DNA from: Bacillus sp. UNC41MFS5
GTDB taxonomy: Bacteria; Bacillota; Bacilli; Bacillales_B; DSM-18226
Length of the DNA: 64,000 nt
Direction of reading: 5' to 3'
NCBI RefSeq assembly: GCF_000686805.1
Contig: NZ_KK366017.1
Location: forward strand, 868,001-932,000
Part shown: positions 54,497-64,000 of the stretch, one piece after another
Numbering within the stretch: position 1 is the stretch's first letter
Layout: every line of letters starts with the position of its first letter
Notes under the pieces: generated by a model
The model's database searches: none
What the model saw: only the letters and a program-made list of their open reading frames with translations
What the model was told of the DNA's origin: nothing
Program-made: the position numbers and the translations under genes

Positions 54497-55246
54497 ATGC
54501 TAAGAAAAGAACGACAAAGCAAAATTTTACAAATACTTGAAAAGGAAGGGAAAGTCGTTGCTAAAGAATTAAGCATGAAATGGGATGTTTCCGAGGACAC
54601 AATTAGACGAGATTTAAGGGAAATGGATTCATTAGGTCTTCTCAAAAGAGTACACGGCGGGGCATTTCCTGCATCTGCGAGCGCTTTAACATTTTCTGAA
54701 AGAACGGAAGAAAATATAGATGCAAAAAAAGAATTAGCCTTAAAAGCAGTGAAGATTATTAAAGATGGACAAGTTCTTTTAATAGATGGAAGTACAACAA
54801 ATCTTTTTCTGGCTCAAGAAATTCCAATGGAGTTTAAAGGGACCGTTATTACGAATAGTCCCTCTATTAGTTTGGCATTATCAAAACATCCAAATACAGA
54901 TATCATCCTTTTGGGTGGAACCTTTTTTAAGGAATCTTATGTAACTGTAGGATTAGATGTAATTGAAGTGCTTAAAAATATTAGAGCCGATCTCTGTTTT
55001 TTAGGAGTGTATTCCTTGCACCCTGACTTTGGTATCAGCATCCCTCATATAGAAGAGTCTTATGCTAAACGTCAGATGATTAAAAGTTCAAATAAGATCG
55101 CAACCCTGGTTACAAGAAGTAAACTTAATACTATTTCCAATTACTTGGTTGGTCCTGTTTCAGAACTTGATTACTTAATTACGGAAGACGGTCCCTCAAG
55201 TCATAATTTAAACAAGTACATGGAATTCGATATTGAAATCATTTGA
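54497..55246 (+). CDS. DeoR-family transcriptional regulator
   Basis: A 249-residue regulator. The DeoR winged helix is at residues ~5-57 (RQSKILQILEKEGKVVAKELSMKWDVSEDTIRRDLREM), and a sugar-phosphate sensor domain (DeoRC) follows, with LIDGSTTNLFLAQEIP and ILLGGTFFKES. Family members bind phosphorylated sugars. It is divergent from the transketolase operon, which it probably represses through the AAGAAAAAAC repeats. Confidence 0.9.
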   Translation: MLRKERQSKILQILEKEGKVVAKELSMKWDVSEDTIRRDLREMDSLGLLKRVHGGAFPASASALTFSERTEENIDAKKELALKAVKIIKDGQVLLIDGSTTNLFLAQEIPMEFKGTVITNSPSISLALSKHPNTDIILLGGTFFKESYVTVGLDVIEVLKNIRADLCFLGVYSLHPDFGISIPHIEESYAKRQMIKSSNKIATLVTRSKLNTISNYLVGPVSELDYLITEDGPSSHNLNKYMEFDIEII

Positions 55247-55384
55247 AAATAGTAGGGAGTAGGGTCGCTATAGCTTTTAGTGAAATAGACAAGGGAAAAA
55301 AGAAAAGAAAAAAGAAAAAATAGTATAAAAGAATATACACCCAACAAAGACTATCAAGATAAACTTTTGAAGGGGTTTTTGAAC

Positions 55385-55558
55385 ATGATTAGATGGGAAA
55401 AATTAAACGAAATAATTGAAAGAATACCAACAATGTCTGATGAAGAATTATTTGCATGGAGTGAAGATTGTTCCAAAGAGTTAGAAAGAAGGAAAATGGT
55501 CAAAAAGCAAAAACTCATGAAAGCCAAAAAGGAAAACAGAATTACACGAATAAAATAA
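55385..55558 (+). CDS. Small helical protein (57 aa), unknown
   Basis: MIRWEKLNEIIERIPTMSDEELFAWSEDCSKEL..., ending with a Lys-rich tail (KKQKLMKAKKENRITRIK). Predicted all-helical and basic at the C-terminus. AAGGGG lies nine bases upstream. It is 14 bp ahead of another small ORF, so both are probably on one message. No family is recognised. Confidence 0.6.
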   Translation: MIRWEKLNEIIERIPTMSDEELFAWSEDCSKELERRKMVKKQKLMKAKKENRITRIK

Positions 55559-55572
55559 GAAGGTGCTGTTTT

Positions 55573-55698
55573 ATGAAATCTGTTTATCAAACTGGAAACG
55601 CATTTCGCTTACCATGTACCTTTGAACAAGGTGAAGGACTGCAATTCAATCCCGAGCGTCAACAAAATAAAGTTCATCCCAAACAGACTTTTCTTTAG
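55573..55698 (+). CDS. Small ORF (41 aa), unknown
   Basis: MKSVYQTGNAFRLPCTFEQ... ending HPKQTFL. AAGAAGGTG precedes ATG 55573. No motif is recognised. Its position right after the 57-residue gene supports expression; coding status is uncertain. Confidence 0.4.
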   Translation: MKSVYQTGNAFRLPCTFEQGEGLQFNPERQQNKVHPKQTFL

Positions 55699-56076
55699 GT
55701 CATGTAAAACGGAACTATGTAAGACCATGGAGACAAAACTGGGGTGTGTCCAAGACCTTCAAATTCTATTATTTGGAGGTTTTTTTGATAAAAGTTGTTT
55801 GAAACATGGTGGCTTTTCTTCAACAAAAAAAGTAGAGACGATTACCCTTTAGTAACAAACACCATACAACCAGGAATAGGAGTAGACGAAAGAAATCTTC
55901 AAGTACTGATTGTGGAAGGGGCTAAAATTACTAATAGCATAGATAAAGGCATACCACTTTACTTCAAGCTATTTAAGAAACATATGTGCCAATTGAGCAC
56001 TGTTTATAATTAACGAGAAAAGGGAAATAAACCTATTAAGGAATTATGCAGAAGATGTTGATATCGCCAGCCTTTG

Positions 56077-56169
56077 ATTATAGCTTTAGCCACCACCAAT
56101 GCACCATCTAGCATGGCGCCTTGGGGAAGAAGAGTGGGCTATTTTGGTACGAATCCCTTTTCCTTTTAA
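56077..56169 (+). pseudogene. Remnant of a malate/L-lactate dehydrogenase (Ldh_2 family)
   Basis: The open stretch reads ATTNAPSSMAPWGRRVGYFGTNP and stops. This is the conserved TNxxxxMAPWGGxxxxxGTNP core of Ldh_2 oxidoreductases, with Gly to Arg in the centre. Everything else of the ~340-residue gene is lost. Confidence 0.7.
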
Positions 56170-56229
56170 ATAAAGAATATGCGGAGGCGAAACACATGAA
56201 AGAATTTACAAATTTCCCTAGACTGAGCG

Positions 56230-56289
56230 AATAGTTACTTGACAGGAAGTTCATTTTTAGTGGATGGTGGAATGGTAAAATCAATTTAG
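56230..56289 (+). pseudogene. C-terminal remnant of an SDR gene
   Basis: NSYLTGSSFLVDGGMVKSI then TAG: the classic SDR end TGxxFxVDGGM. It lies directly before the fumarylacetoacetate-hydrolase gene, so the lost SDR was probably its operon partner. Confidence 0.65.
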
Positions 56290-56307
56290 GAAAGAGGTAG
56301 GATAAAA

Positions 56308-56934
56308 ATGAACGCCATTCAGAACATCTACTGTGTAGGTAGAAACTATATACTGCATGCACAGGAATTAAACAATGAAGTGCCAACATCTCCGTTTCTT
56401 TTTGTCAAGCCAACTCATTCTCTTATATTGGCGGATGGACGTGAAGTGAAGCTGCCAGGCGATCGGGGGGCTTTACATTACGAGGTGGAGCTAGTAATTC
56501 ATATCAGCAAAGAATATGAAAAGGGAATGAAGGTTGAGGAGCTTGTTGATCGCATAGCTCTAGGCATTGACTTTACTCTTCGCGACGTTCAAAGCGAACT
56601 GAAACAGAAGGGTTACCCTTGGTTGCTTTCTAAGGGTTTTCCTAACTCAGGCGTGTTGACGAAGTTCATCGAATTTCCAGGAGTTGAAGAATGCAAAAAA
56701 ATTGATTTTTCTCTTATGAAAAATGGCGAACAGGTACAACGTGGCAATATCAAAGATATGCTATTTGACTTGAAAACCATTATTGATTTCGTAGCCCTTA
56801 ATTTTGGATTGGGGAAAGGCGATATTATATTTACTGGGACACCCGCTGGTGTAGGAGCTGTATTAGATGGCGATCGTTTCTCTTTAGTATGGGGACAAGA
56901 GGAGCTAGGCAAATTTACAGCTAAATTAGGTTGA
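56308..56934 (+). CDS. Fumarylacetoacetate hydrolase-family protein
   Basis: A 208-residue FAH-fold enzyme. It opens with IYCVGRNYILHAQELNNEVP, and metal ligands are expected in HYEVELVIHI and GIDFTLRDVQ. Short FAH proteins are acylpyruvases or fumarylpyruvate hydrolases and also oxaloacetate decarboxylases, cleaving C-C bonds in aromatic breakdown. AAAGAGGTAGGA precedes the ATG. It is left alone next to decayed dehydrogenase genes, so the original pathway has been lost. Confidence 0.82.
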   Translation: MNAIQNIYCVGRNYILHAQELNNEVPTSPFLFVKPTHSLILADGREVKLPGDRGALHYEVELVIHISKEYEKGMKVEELVDRIALGIDFTLRDVQSELKQKGYPWLLSKGFPNSGVLTKFIEFPGVEECKKIDFSLMKNGEQVQRGNIKDMLFDLKTIIDFVALNFGLGKGDIIFTGTPAGVGAVLDGDRFSLVWGQEELGKFTAKLG

Positions 56935-57258
56935 GTTAGAGGAATCTTCAATTTGGCAAGTAACGTAGCCGCAAATGGACAAATTGACCATACTTTTACT
57001 GCAAATATGGAAAATGAAACATAAATCCAATAATGCAAAAGATTTTAACATAACCAAGAGAGGCGTTAGTTGATGAAAATATCAACAACTATGAATGGTA
57101 CTGTCAGGATGAGAGTGCCTTCATTATTTATTCTTAATTCATACTTTACAGATAGGAATTGTTGGTTTACAATACAATTAATCTAATAAAAAAATTTAAT
57201 CAGACCGAATTTAAAGTTGATGTATGCAAGGGAAGATTTTAAAACTGAAGGAGTGTTT
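56935..57258. other. Intergenic, no supported gene
   Basis: A short open frame reads NLASNVAANGQIDHTF... to a stop at about 57024 and looks like a coding scrap, but no family can be named. No clear Fur box could be picked out before the FbpA-like gene. Confidence 0.4.
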
Positions 57259-57444
57259 ATGATGAGAAAAAACGATGAAAAAAAGCGGAGCAAACTTATC
57301 AATAAACTAATTTTTTTAAATGTATATAATAAAGAAGATCAACAGCTTTATAAGCTGCCACTATCGAAATTAGAATATGAGTATAGGAGATTTAAATTAC
57401 AAAACCATCCACATGGTGAGTTTGGCTCAATTCAATGGGTCTAA
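57259..57444 (+). CDS. Fur-regulated basic protein A-like (FbpA family)
   Basis: A 61-residue basic protein: MMRKNDEKKRSKLINKLIFL then DQQLYKLPLSKLEYEYRR. The pattern [basic]-KLINKLI..N[VI]Y...D.QLY.L.LS.LE.EY fits FbpA of Bacillus. Family members are made under iron starvation and modulate iron-sparing with the FsrA RNA. GAAGGAGTG precedes the ATG. Whether it is iron-controlled here cannot be shown. Confidence 0.65.
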   Translation: MMRKNDEKKRSKLINKLIFLNVYNKEDQQLYKLPLSKLEYEYRRFKLQNHPHGEFGSIQWV

Positions 57445-57480
57445 AATAGATTTGCTTGCATGAAGGCATCGTTAATTGCC

Positions 57481-57519
57481 TAAGACTGTATGGTGTTTCC
57501 GCACCTGCAGTCTTTTTTA
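57481..57519 (+). terminator. Terminator after the FbpA-like gene
   Basis: AAGACTG pairs with CAGTCTT, with an inner GGTG/GCACC hairpin, then six T. Confidence 0.7.
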
Positions 57520-57700
57520 ATATCCATTCAAGGCATGAAATTAAAATCATGACAAAAGCTTCTACTAAATAAAACGTTAATTTCAACATAATATGGAATA
57601 TTAAATTATCAAAATCTAAAAAATTATTAACATATTTAGACAAATAGATGAGAAGAATATATACTTATTATTAGGAAAAAGAATGAAAAGAGGAGAAATA

Positions 57701-58855
57701 ATGGATATTAAGCGTCAAAATGTCGATTTTGGTAATTCTATCTTTCAAACCCTTGTGGATGGTTATTATTTTGAGGTTCCTACAAATGTAGTAGAAATAA
57801 CGAAGGAAAAGGCAGACGGCCACTATCCGTCTACTTTTAATGACCCCCAATTCCTTCTTCAAAATATGCTCATTTCAACTAAGATAGACGGTGTAGAGAA
57901 ATATTATCTGGTGGGCGATTCAGCGGAAAAACAGGTGTTAGGAAATATTCATATCAACAAGCTTCATGATAAAACAGAATCTGAGATTCCTTACGTGATG
58001 TTCCTGGCTTCGGTGGCCTATTACAATGTTTTAAAAGGAAACGGCCAAGAAGATAACAGAGTGAACATTAATTATTTTTCAACTATGCTTCCAATTTGGT
58101 TACTTAAGAAAACGAACAAGTTCAGCGATATGCAAAATAAAATGGCCAGCCGATTTGAAGGTGAGCACCAGGTAGCGATTTTGACTCCAGGGTTAGAAAG
58201 AGTTATTTCCATTCACGTCGAAACAAGCAAATGCCGGATTGAAAGCGAAGTTGCTCGTTGGGCAATTAAGAAAGATTTTGATTTACAGGATCGTGAGGAA
58301 GCCAATTCATTTAAAAACTATGAAACCCTAATTGTAGATTTAGGGGGAGGGACTGTTGATCTTGCCTTGCTCCAAGCAGGACTTCAAGCTCCTAAGAGCA
58401 GGGATTCATTGAACTGCTTTGCAGACATTTCGTACTTAAAGCATATCGATAAACTGAGAAGTGAAAAGTTACTTGAGTATTTTGAGGATGTTCGCTCACT
58501 AGAAGAATTCATTATTAATAACATTGAAAAAACAAAAATGGAGCAACGGGATGGAAATAGCGGTAAAAAAGTTGATCTTACAGAGCAAATCCATGAGTCT
58601 TTAAGGGAGTACACGCAAATTTTATTAACGAAAATTGAAAACACTTTCCCATCTCCTAAAGATAAGGTCTATAAATATGTTTATATAGGTGGAATCGCTG
58701 GAATTCTTAAACTCTTCATCGAGGAATCGATTGATACAAGGTATGGTGTCGAAATTAGAGAGCAAAATCATCTATTCCTACCTGATTCAAGAAAGTTAAA
58801 TTTGTATGGACTAGAAATTCTAAGCAGGCATGAAACAAAAGCTGTTTTCGCATAA
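57701..58855 (+). CDS. ParM/StbA-type actin-like protein
   Basis: A 384-residue actin-fold ATPase. It starts MDIKRQNVDFGNSIFQTLVDG (phosphate-1-like) and contains the phosphate-2 loop YETLIVDLGGGTVDLALL (~205-222) and adenosine loop VYIGGIAGILKLF (~325-337). ParM/Alp7A-like proteins form filaments that push plasmids apart. GAGGAGAA precedes ATG 57701; the ATG at 57683 overlaps that site. Next to it is a helix-rich DNA-binding-like partner gene, as in parMR cassettes. Lying among chromosomal-type genes, it is either a relic of a plasmid or used for another task. Confidence 0.82.
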   Translation: MDIKRQNVDFGNSIFQTLVDGYYFEVPTNVVEITKEKADGHYPSTFNDPQFLLQNMLISTKIDGVEKYYLVGDSAEKQVLGNIHINKLHDKTESEIPYVMFLASVAYYNVLKGNGQEDNRVNINYFSTMLPIWLLKKTNKFSDMQNKMASRFEGEHQVAILTPGLERVISIHVETSKCRIESEVARWAIKKDFDLQDREEANSFKNYETLIVDLGGGTVDLALLQAGLQAPKSRDSLNCFADISYLKHIDKLRSEKLLEYFEDVRSLEEFIINNIEKTKMEQRDGNSGKKVDLTEQIHESLREYTQILLTKIENTFPSPKDKVYKYVYIGGIAGILKLFIEESIDTRYGVEIREQNHLFLPDSRKLNLYGLEILSRHETKAVFA

Positions 58856-58872
58856 GAAGGGGAGAAGAACGT

Positions 58873-59580
58873 ATGAGCAACAAAGATCATCTTCTTGGTG
58901 ATAAGTCCGCTTTCGGAGTAAACAATAGGGATTCACATCTGGGTGCACAGATGTTTGCACCATTTTACGCTCTCTCAAACTTTTTTTTAACGGCTGCTAA
59001 TCTCCAAACGGATGTGTTCAGATTAATGAAGATGGAATCAGGTAGTAAAAACGAACATGTTGGGTTGACTTTAAAAACTTCGAAAATCTCTCCAAAGGTG
59101 TATTCATTTCTTGAGCAAAAAGCACAAGCAAATGAACTAGAGGATTATATAACGAAGCTTGTTGAGCAGGATATGGATAAATTTGAAAAAGAAGAGACAA
59201 TAGATACACTTCGTGAAGAGTTTTTAGGTAAGATCAACCTACTTAAACAAGAATTTGCCTCACGTTTCGATGTTGGTCGTATTGGGGTGGGGTCCGTTCA
59301 AACAAATGAGTTACGGGATTTTGTAACGAAACTCGGTGAGCAAAAGTTAGATAAGGATCAATTCCAAACGTTGTTAAAATCCCTTCGCAGCGAATTATTA
59401 AGTGAGATTAACTTGCTTAAAAGTGAACTTACTGTTCGTCCAGTTGATCCTGCAAATCCAAGTGACACAAAGCCCGCTGTAGAACAAGTTAATGAAGTGA
59501 ACGATTTGAAAGAAGGGCTATTGCTCGAAAGTGATCGAGTTACAGGGACTATTAAAGAAGTTATAGATATGGATTTTTAA
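58873..59580 (+). CDS. ParR-like partner of the actin-like protein
   Basis: A 235-residue protein, 17 bp after the ParM-like gene. Residues ~65-100 (LTLKTSKISPKVYSFLEQKAQANELEDYITKLV) fit a strand-helix-helix (ribbon-helix-helix) DNA-binding module, and two similar coiled segments follow (FVTKLGEQKLDK; DTLREEFLGKINLLK and SLRSELLSEINLLK repeats). In parMR systems ParR binds the centromere and the ParM filament end. AAGGGGAGAAG precedes the ATG. No ParC repeats are obvious upstream. The call rests mainly on context. Confidence 0.55.
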   Translation: MSNKDHLLGDKSAFGVNNRDSHLGAQMFAPFYALSNFFLTAANLQTDVFRLMKMESGSKNEHVGLTLKTSKISPKVYSFLEQKAQANELEDYITKLVEQDMDKFEKEETIDTLREEFLGKINLLKQEFASRFDVGRIGVGSVQTNELRDFVTKLGEQKLDKDQFQTLLKSLRSELLSEINLLKSELTVRPVDPANPSDTKPAVEQVNEVNDLKEGLLLESDRVTGTIKEVIDMDF

Positions 59581-59582
59581 AA

Positions 59583-59618
59583 TATGAAGTAGCGGAACGA
59601 TGTTCCACTACTTTTTTT
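59583..59618 (+). terminator. Terminator of the parMR-like operon
   Basis: AAGTAG-C-GGAAC pairs with GTTCC-A-CTACTT around GAT, with seven T. Confidence 0.8.
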
Positions 59619-59686
59619 GTGGGACGAAATTGTGAAGTAGAGGTCAAATCCACCAAATTCTCATTGAGGGGTGGACTTAGTAAACG

Positions 59687-59761
59687 GTTCAAACAAACTG
59701 AACTAATGATGACCCTTTTTGAGATGTGTGAGGGATTTATGGCCTTCAAACAAACTGAAGG
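59687..59761. repeat. Pair of covarying hairpins
   Basis: GTTCA-AACAAAC-TGAAC (59687-59703) and CCTTCA-AACAAAC-TGAAGG (59743-59761) have the same loop and compensating base pairs, so an RNA structure may be kept. They lie between the ParR-like and DUF421 genes. Confidence 0.45.
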
Positions 59762-59857
59762 TTTGGCAAAGCCTACAATCTAAGTTGAATATCTTTTTAT
59801 CCAAGGTTCACTTTAACCTTCGTACCCATTCATTTTGAACCTCGGAAGGGGCATTTT

Positions 59858-60361
59858 CTAGAACTTTGTTTCAATCAGTCGCACTAAATTTTGAATGTCC
59901 TGCTTAGTTGCAGGCTGTGAGTTTGGCTTCAACTTATATCCAATTTGCCCATTCACTTCTAATGACGCCCACTCGACATCGTCTATTGAGGTTATGCCCA
60001 ACTGGTGTAAACGCATTTTTAGATTTTCTGTTGTAAGACGAGTCTTTTTCATGTTTTCTATATTTAAGATCCCATCTTCAATAATGATAGTTGATTTACC
60101 AGTTAATAATAATTCTAATGAATCTAATTTAAATTTAAGTATCTGAAACACAAATACTGTTAGTATAAGTAAAGAAGCAACACCAAAGCTTGTCCAAATA
60201 CTCTTATTTTCAATAGGGCGACTTAGTAATGGACCAATTGTGCTCATTAAAACAAGTTCAGAGACCGTCAATTTAGAAATAGAGTTTCTTCCAGCTATTC
60301 TTAATAAAAGCGTTCCCATGATAATAATTAGCACTGCTTTCCAAACAATATCAAGTTGCAT
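59858..60361 (-). CDS. DUF421/YetF-family membrane protein
   Basis: A 167-residue protein with about three N-terminal helices (~5-90), the family signature RIAGRNSISKLTVSELVLM, and the cytoplasmic DUF421 domain with TIIIEDGILNIENMKKTRLT and LRLHQLGI-type sequence. Relatives such as YetF are of unclear, possibly spore or envelope, function. GAAGGTGAT precedes the ATG. It is monocistronic. Confidence 0.85.
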   Translation of the reverse strand: MQLDIVWKAVLIIIMGTLLLRIAGRNSISKLTVSELVLMSTIGPLLSRPIENKSIWTSFGVASLLILTVFVFQILKFKLDSLELLLTGKSTIIIEDGILNIENMKKTRLTTENLKMRLHQLGITSIDDVEWASLEVNGQIGYKLKPNSQPATKQDIQNLVRLIETKF

Positions 60362-60434
60362 ATAATCACCTTCTTTAACTTAATTTTCTCCAAATAACAG
60401 AGCAGGGTTAAAGGGCATCGTTGAGGTTGCCCTT

Positions 60435-60916
60435 TTAATACTCATGATCTTTTTTCGCCTCCAATAAAGCCGCGTACTTAGCCGCCTTTTTGGGGGAAGC
60501 AGTGAGTGATTTCTCATAACCTTTCTGGAAGCTTCTTTCGTATGCTTTCACAAATCTTTGCCCGAGTATCCGCTGAGCCGCCTGTATCGTATTCATTTCC
60601 GGATGCGCATGAAGAAAGGCGTCGAATTTCTCACTAGAGGAAAAATAGAGGTACACCTGCCGGAGAAGCCCTATTTTCATGAGGGGCCGAGCTATCTCCT
60701 TCTTGTTGTCCAAGCTCAGTTGGGATGGAGGAATTTCTGCCAAGCCCGGGAAATCCTGAAATTATGCCGGTCTTCAAGCCCCGAACGTATTCCTTCATAA
60801 TATCCTTCTTCCTTCCCCATCTGAATGGGGTCCGGAGGCGGTTGTCCGTCTGTCTTAAAACCGCCGGCGAAAAGAAGGCCGGCAAATATGAATAAGGCCA
60901 TAAGTTTCCGTATCAC
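60435..60916 (-). pseudogene. Frameshifted secreted protein gene
   Basis: The start at 60916 gives MIRKLMALFIFAGLLFAGGF, a signal peptide, then PPPDPIQMGKEEGYYEGIRSGLEDR. This frame stops at 60716-60718. The remaining sensible sequence, AEIPPSQLSLDNKKEIARP to KKDHEY, is in another frame (60435-60743). Joined, they would make a ~160-residue protein. The stretch has a higher GC content than its surroundings, hinting at recent transfer. AAGGGGAAAAAG precedes the ATG. Two overlapping genes cannot be wholly excluded. Confidence 0.5.
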
Positions 60917-61482
60917 AGCTTTTTCCCCTTTCTTTGGATTTTGTCTTGATTAGTTTAACCAGTCATTTCCCTCATATGTAGAAGAGAAGGTGGAGAATCT
61001 GATAGTTTAGATTTGGAACAACAACTTAATTTCAATTAATTTAGCACCAGGAAAAGTGTGGCTGAATGCAATGATTGACCATGAAATCCATCATAAAGGT
61101 CAATTATTTACATATGCTCGGCTAATTGGGAGAGAAAAACTTCCTTTTTTATCGTTCTACCACCTAAACAGTGAGTACTGTTATTTCTGAAATTATATTA
61201 TTACTTATATGAATAAATTAAGAGGAAGTTTCTCGATTAAGACCATGGTAGAAACCTTTCAAATGATGGGAATTATGGTTTTCCTGCTTATGTATGGTTT
61301 TTTATGGAAGCTTCGATTTGGTGGAGAAGAGTAGGAGTCTCTTCCCACATCCTAACTAGTATGTTTTAAGTGATTCCCTGGAATTCTCGAACGTGATGGA
61401 GGATAGCAGAGTTGAATAAGACGACATAAAAAAGATGATTTAATCATATTTATCATCAATAAGAGGTTAAAGAGGTGAAAAA
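60917..61482. other. Intergenic with DinB scrap and one possible small ORF
   Basis: Contains the DinB remnant at 61044-61190 and a possible 41-residue membrane ORF at 61209-61334 (LMYGFLWKLRFGGEE end, weak start). Nothing else is supported. Confidence 0.5.
61044..61190 (+). pseudogene. DinB-superfamily C-terminal remnant
   Basis: Open frame APGKVWLNAMIDHEIHHKGQ followed by LFTYARLIGREK. HEIHHKGQL is the metal-binding HxxHHRGQL end of DinB four-helix proteins. The N-terminal half is gone and there is no start. Confidence 0.65.
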
Positions 61483-61671
61483 ATGTTACGCAATGTTGGT
61501 AGAAGACTCATCTGGTTTCTGATTGGAAGCACGATCTATGCTACATTTATCGGATATACCCTGTTTAAGGCTGGCTTCATATCACTTCCAGGTATTCCTA
61601 AATCCCAAAGATCACTGAATAATAAACATCCCAATCGAAATAGAAGAGTTGGTAGAATTCGAATTACTTAG
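61483..61671 (+). CDS. Small membrane protein (62 aa), unknown
   Basis: MLRNVGRRLIWFLIGSTIYA... gives one hydrophobic helix (~9-35) and a basic tail (NRNRRVGRIRIT). AGAGGTGA precedes the ATG. No family is recognised. It could be a stress-type small membrane protein. Confidence 0.55.
   Translation: MLRNVGRRLIWFLIGSTIYATFIGYTLFKAGFISLPGIPKSQRSLNNKHPNRNRRVGRIRIT

Positions 61672-64000
<2,329 letters not shown>

Larger units (their letters stand above)
55699..56307. other. Intergenic graveyard of dehydrogenase remnants
   Basis: No intact gene. Two recognisable scraps, an Ldh_2-type piece and an SDR tail, lie at 56077-56169 and 56230-56289 (listed separately). The rest (55699-56076) holds only a weak frame. 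Confidence 0.6.

Noticed and set aside
55795..56013. 72-codon frame after the small genes
   Set aside because: No ribosome site or motif; probably part of the decayed stretch.
61209..61334. 41-codon possible membrane peptide
   Set aside because: No ribosome site before its ATG; the GAGGAAG inside it has no well-spaced start. Mentioned only in the gap entry.

Overview
The window looks like chromosome from a low-GC, Gram-positive, aerobic spore-former relative (Bacillaceae). The evidence is AT-rich DNA, strong AGGAGG-type ribosome sites, a YtsJ-type malic enzyme, a two-subunit (PhaR/PhaC) polyester synthase, an FbpA-type small basic protein, and CcpA cre-like and PerR-like sites. The genus cannot be fixed from sequence alone. 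Much of the window is accessory catabolic DNA, and the gaps hold many decayed gene scraps.

Layout. 1-1.4 kb: the end of an amidohydrolase gene, a DUF2798 membrane protein and a decayed second amidohydrolase copy. 1.5-2.4 kb: a LysR regulator. 2.4-4.3 kb: a gene-poor scar with a 5'-truncated selenocysteine tRNA, a broken tyrosine integrase and two tiny proteins. 5-7.3 kb: a Kef-type cation/proton antiporter and a small zinc-ribbon-like protein.

7.7-25.2 kb: an aromatic-degradation region. Two paralogous MFS carriers flank a malic enzyme. An IclR regulator precedes a long same-strand operon: cupin, extradiol dioxygenase, active-site-less SDR, ThDP enzyme, aldehyde dehydrogenase, aspartate-dehydrogenase-like protein, Rieske oxygenase alpha and beta, cis-dihydrodiol dehydrogenase. 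An alpha/beta hydrolase and aspartase follow. The order suggests dihydroxylation, rearomatisation, meta cleavage and C-C hydrolysis, with C4/C3 acid handling at the end. A perfect GTTTTATATATAAAAC palindrome lies before one carrier and before the operon, and a degenerate copy lies before iclR, so I infer an IclR regulon. Three cre-like sites suggest glucose repression on top.

25.5-29.4 kb: a MocR-type regulator, a PLP aminotransferase and a VOC protein. 29.9-36.2 kb: a secreted subtilase with a C-terminal dockerin-like module, bracketed by two paralogous LysR genes. 36.3-44.1 kb: a coherent alkyl-sulfate cluster of acyl-CoA ligase, aldehyde dehydrogenase, iron alcohol dehydrogenase, alkylsulfatase and MFS carrier. 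44.2-46.6 kb: polyester granule protein, PhaR and PhaC, a possible carbon sink for that cluster.

47-55 kb: an aldehyde dehydrogenase, an AbrB-type membrane protein with a divergent LysR gene, and transketolase-transaldolase with a divergent DeoR gene. 55-61.7 kb: small proteins, scraps of lost dehydrogenase genes, a fumarylacetoacetate-hydrolase-family enzyme, FbpA, a plasmid-like ParM/ParR pair, DUF421, a frameshifted secreted protein and a DinB scrap. 62.0 kb to the end: katG, cut by the window edge.

The T-arm of the tRNA-Sec fragment recurs as a 21-bp direct repeat at 47.04 kb, so a mobilised 43.7-kb catabolic island is possible but unproven.
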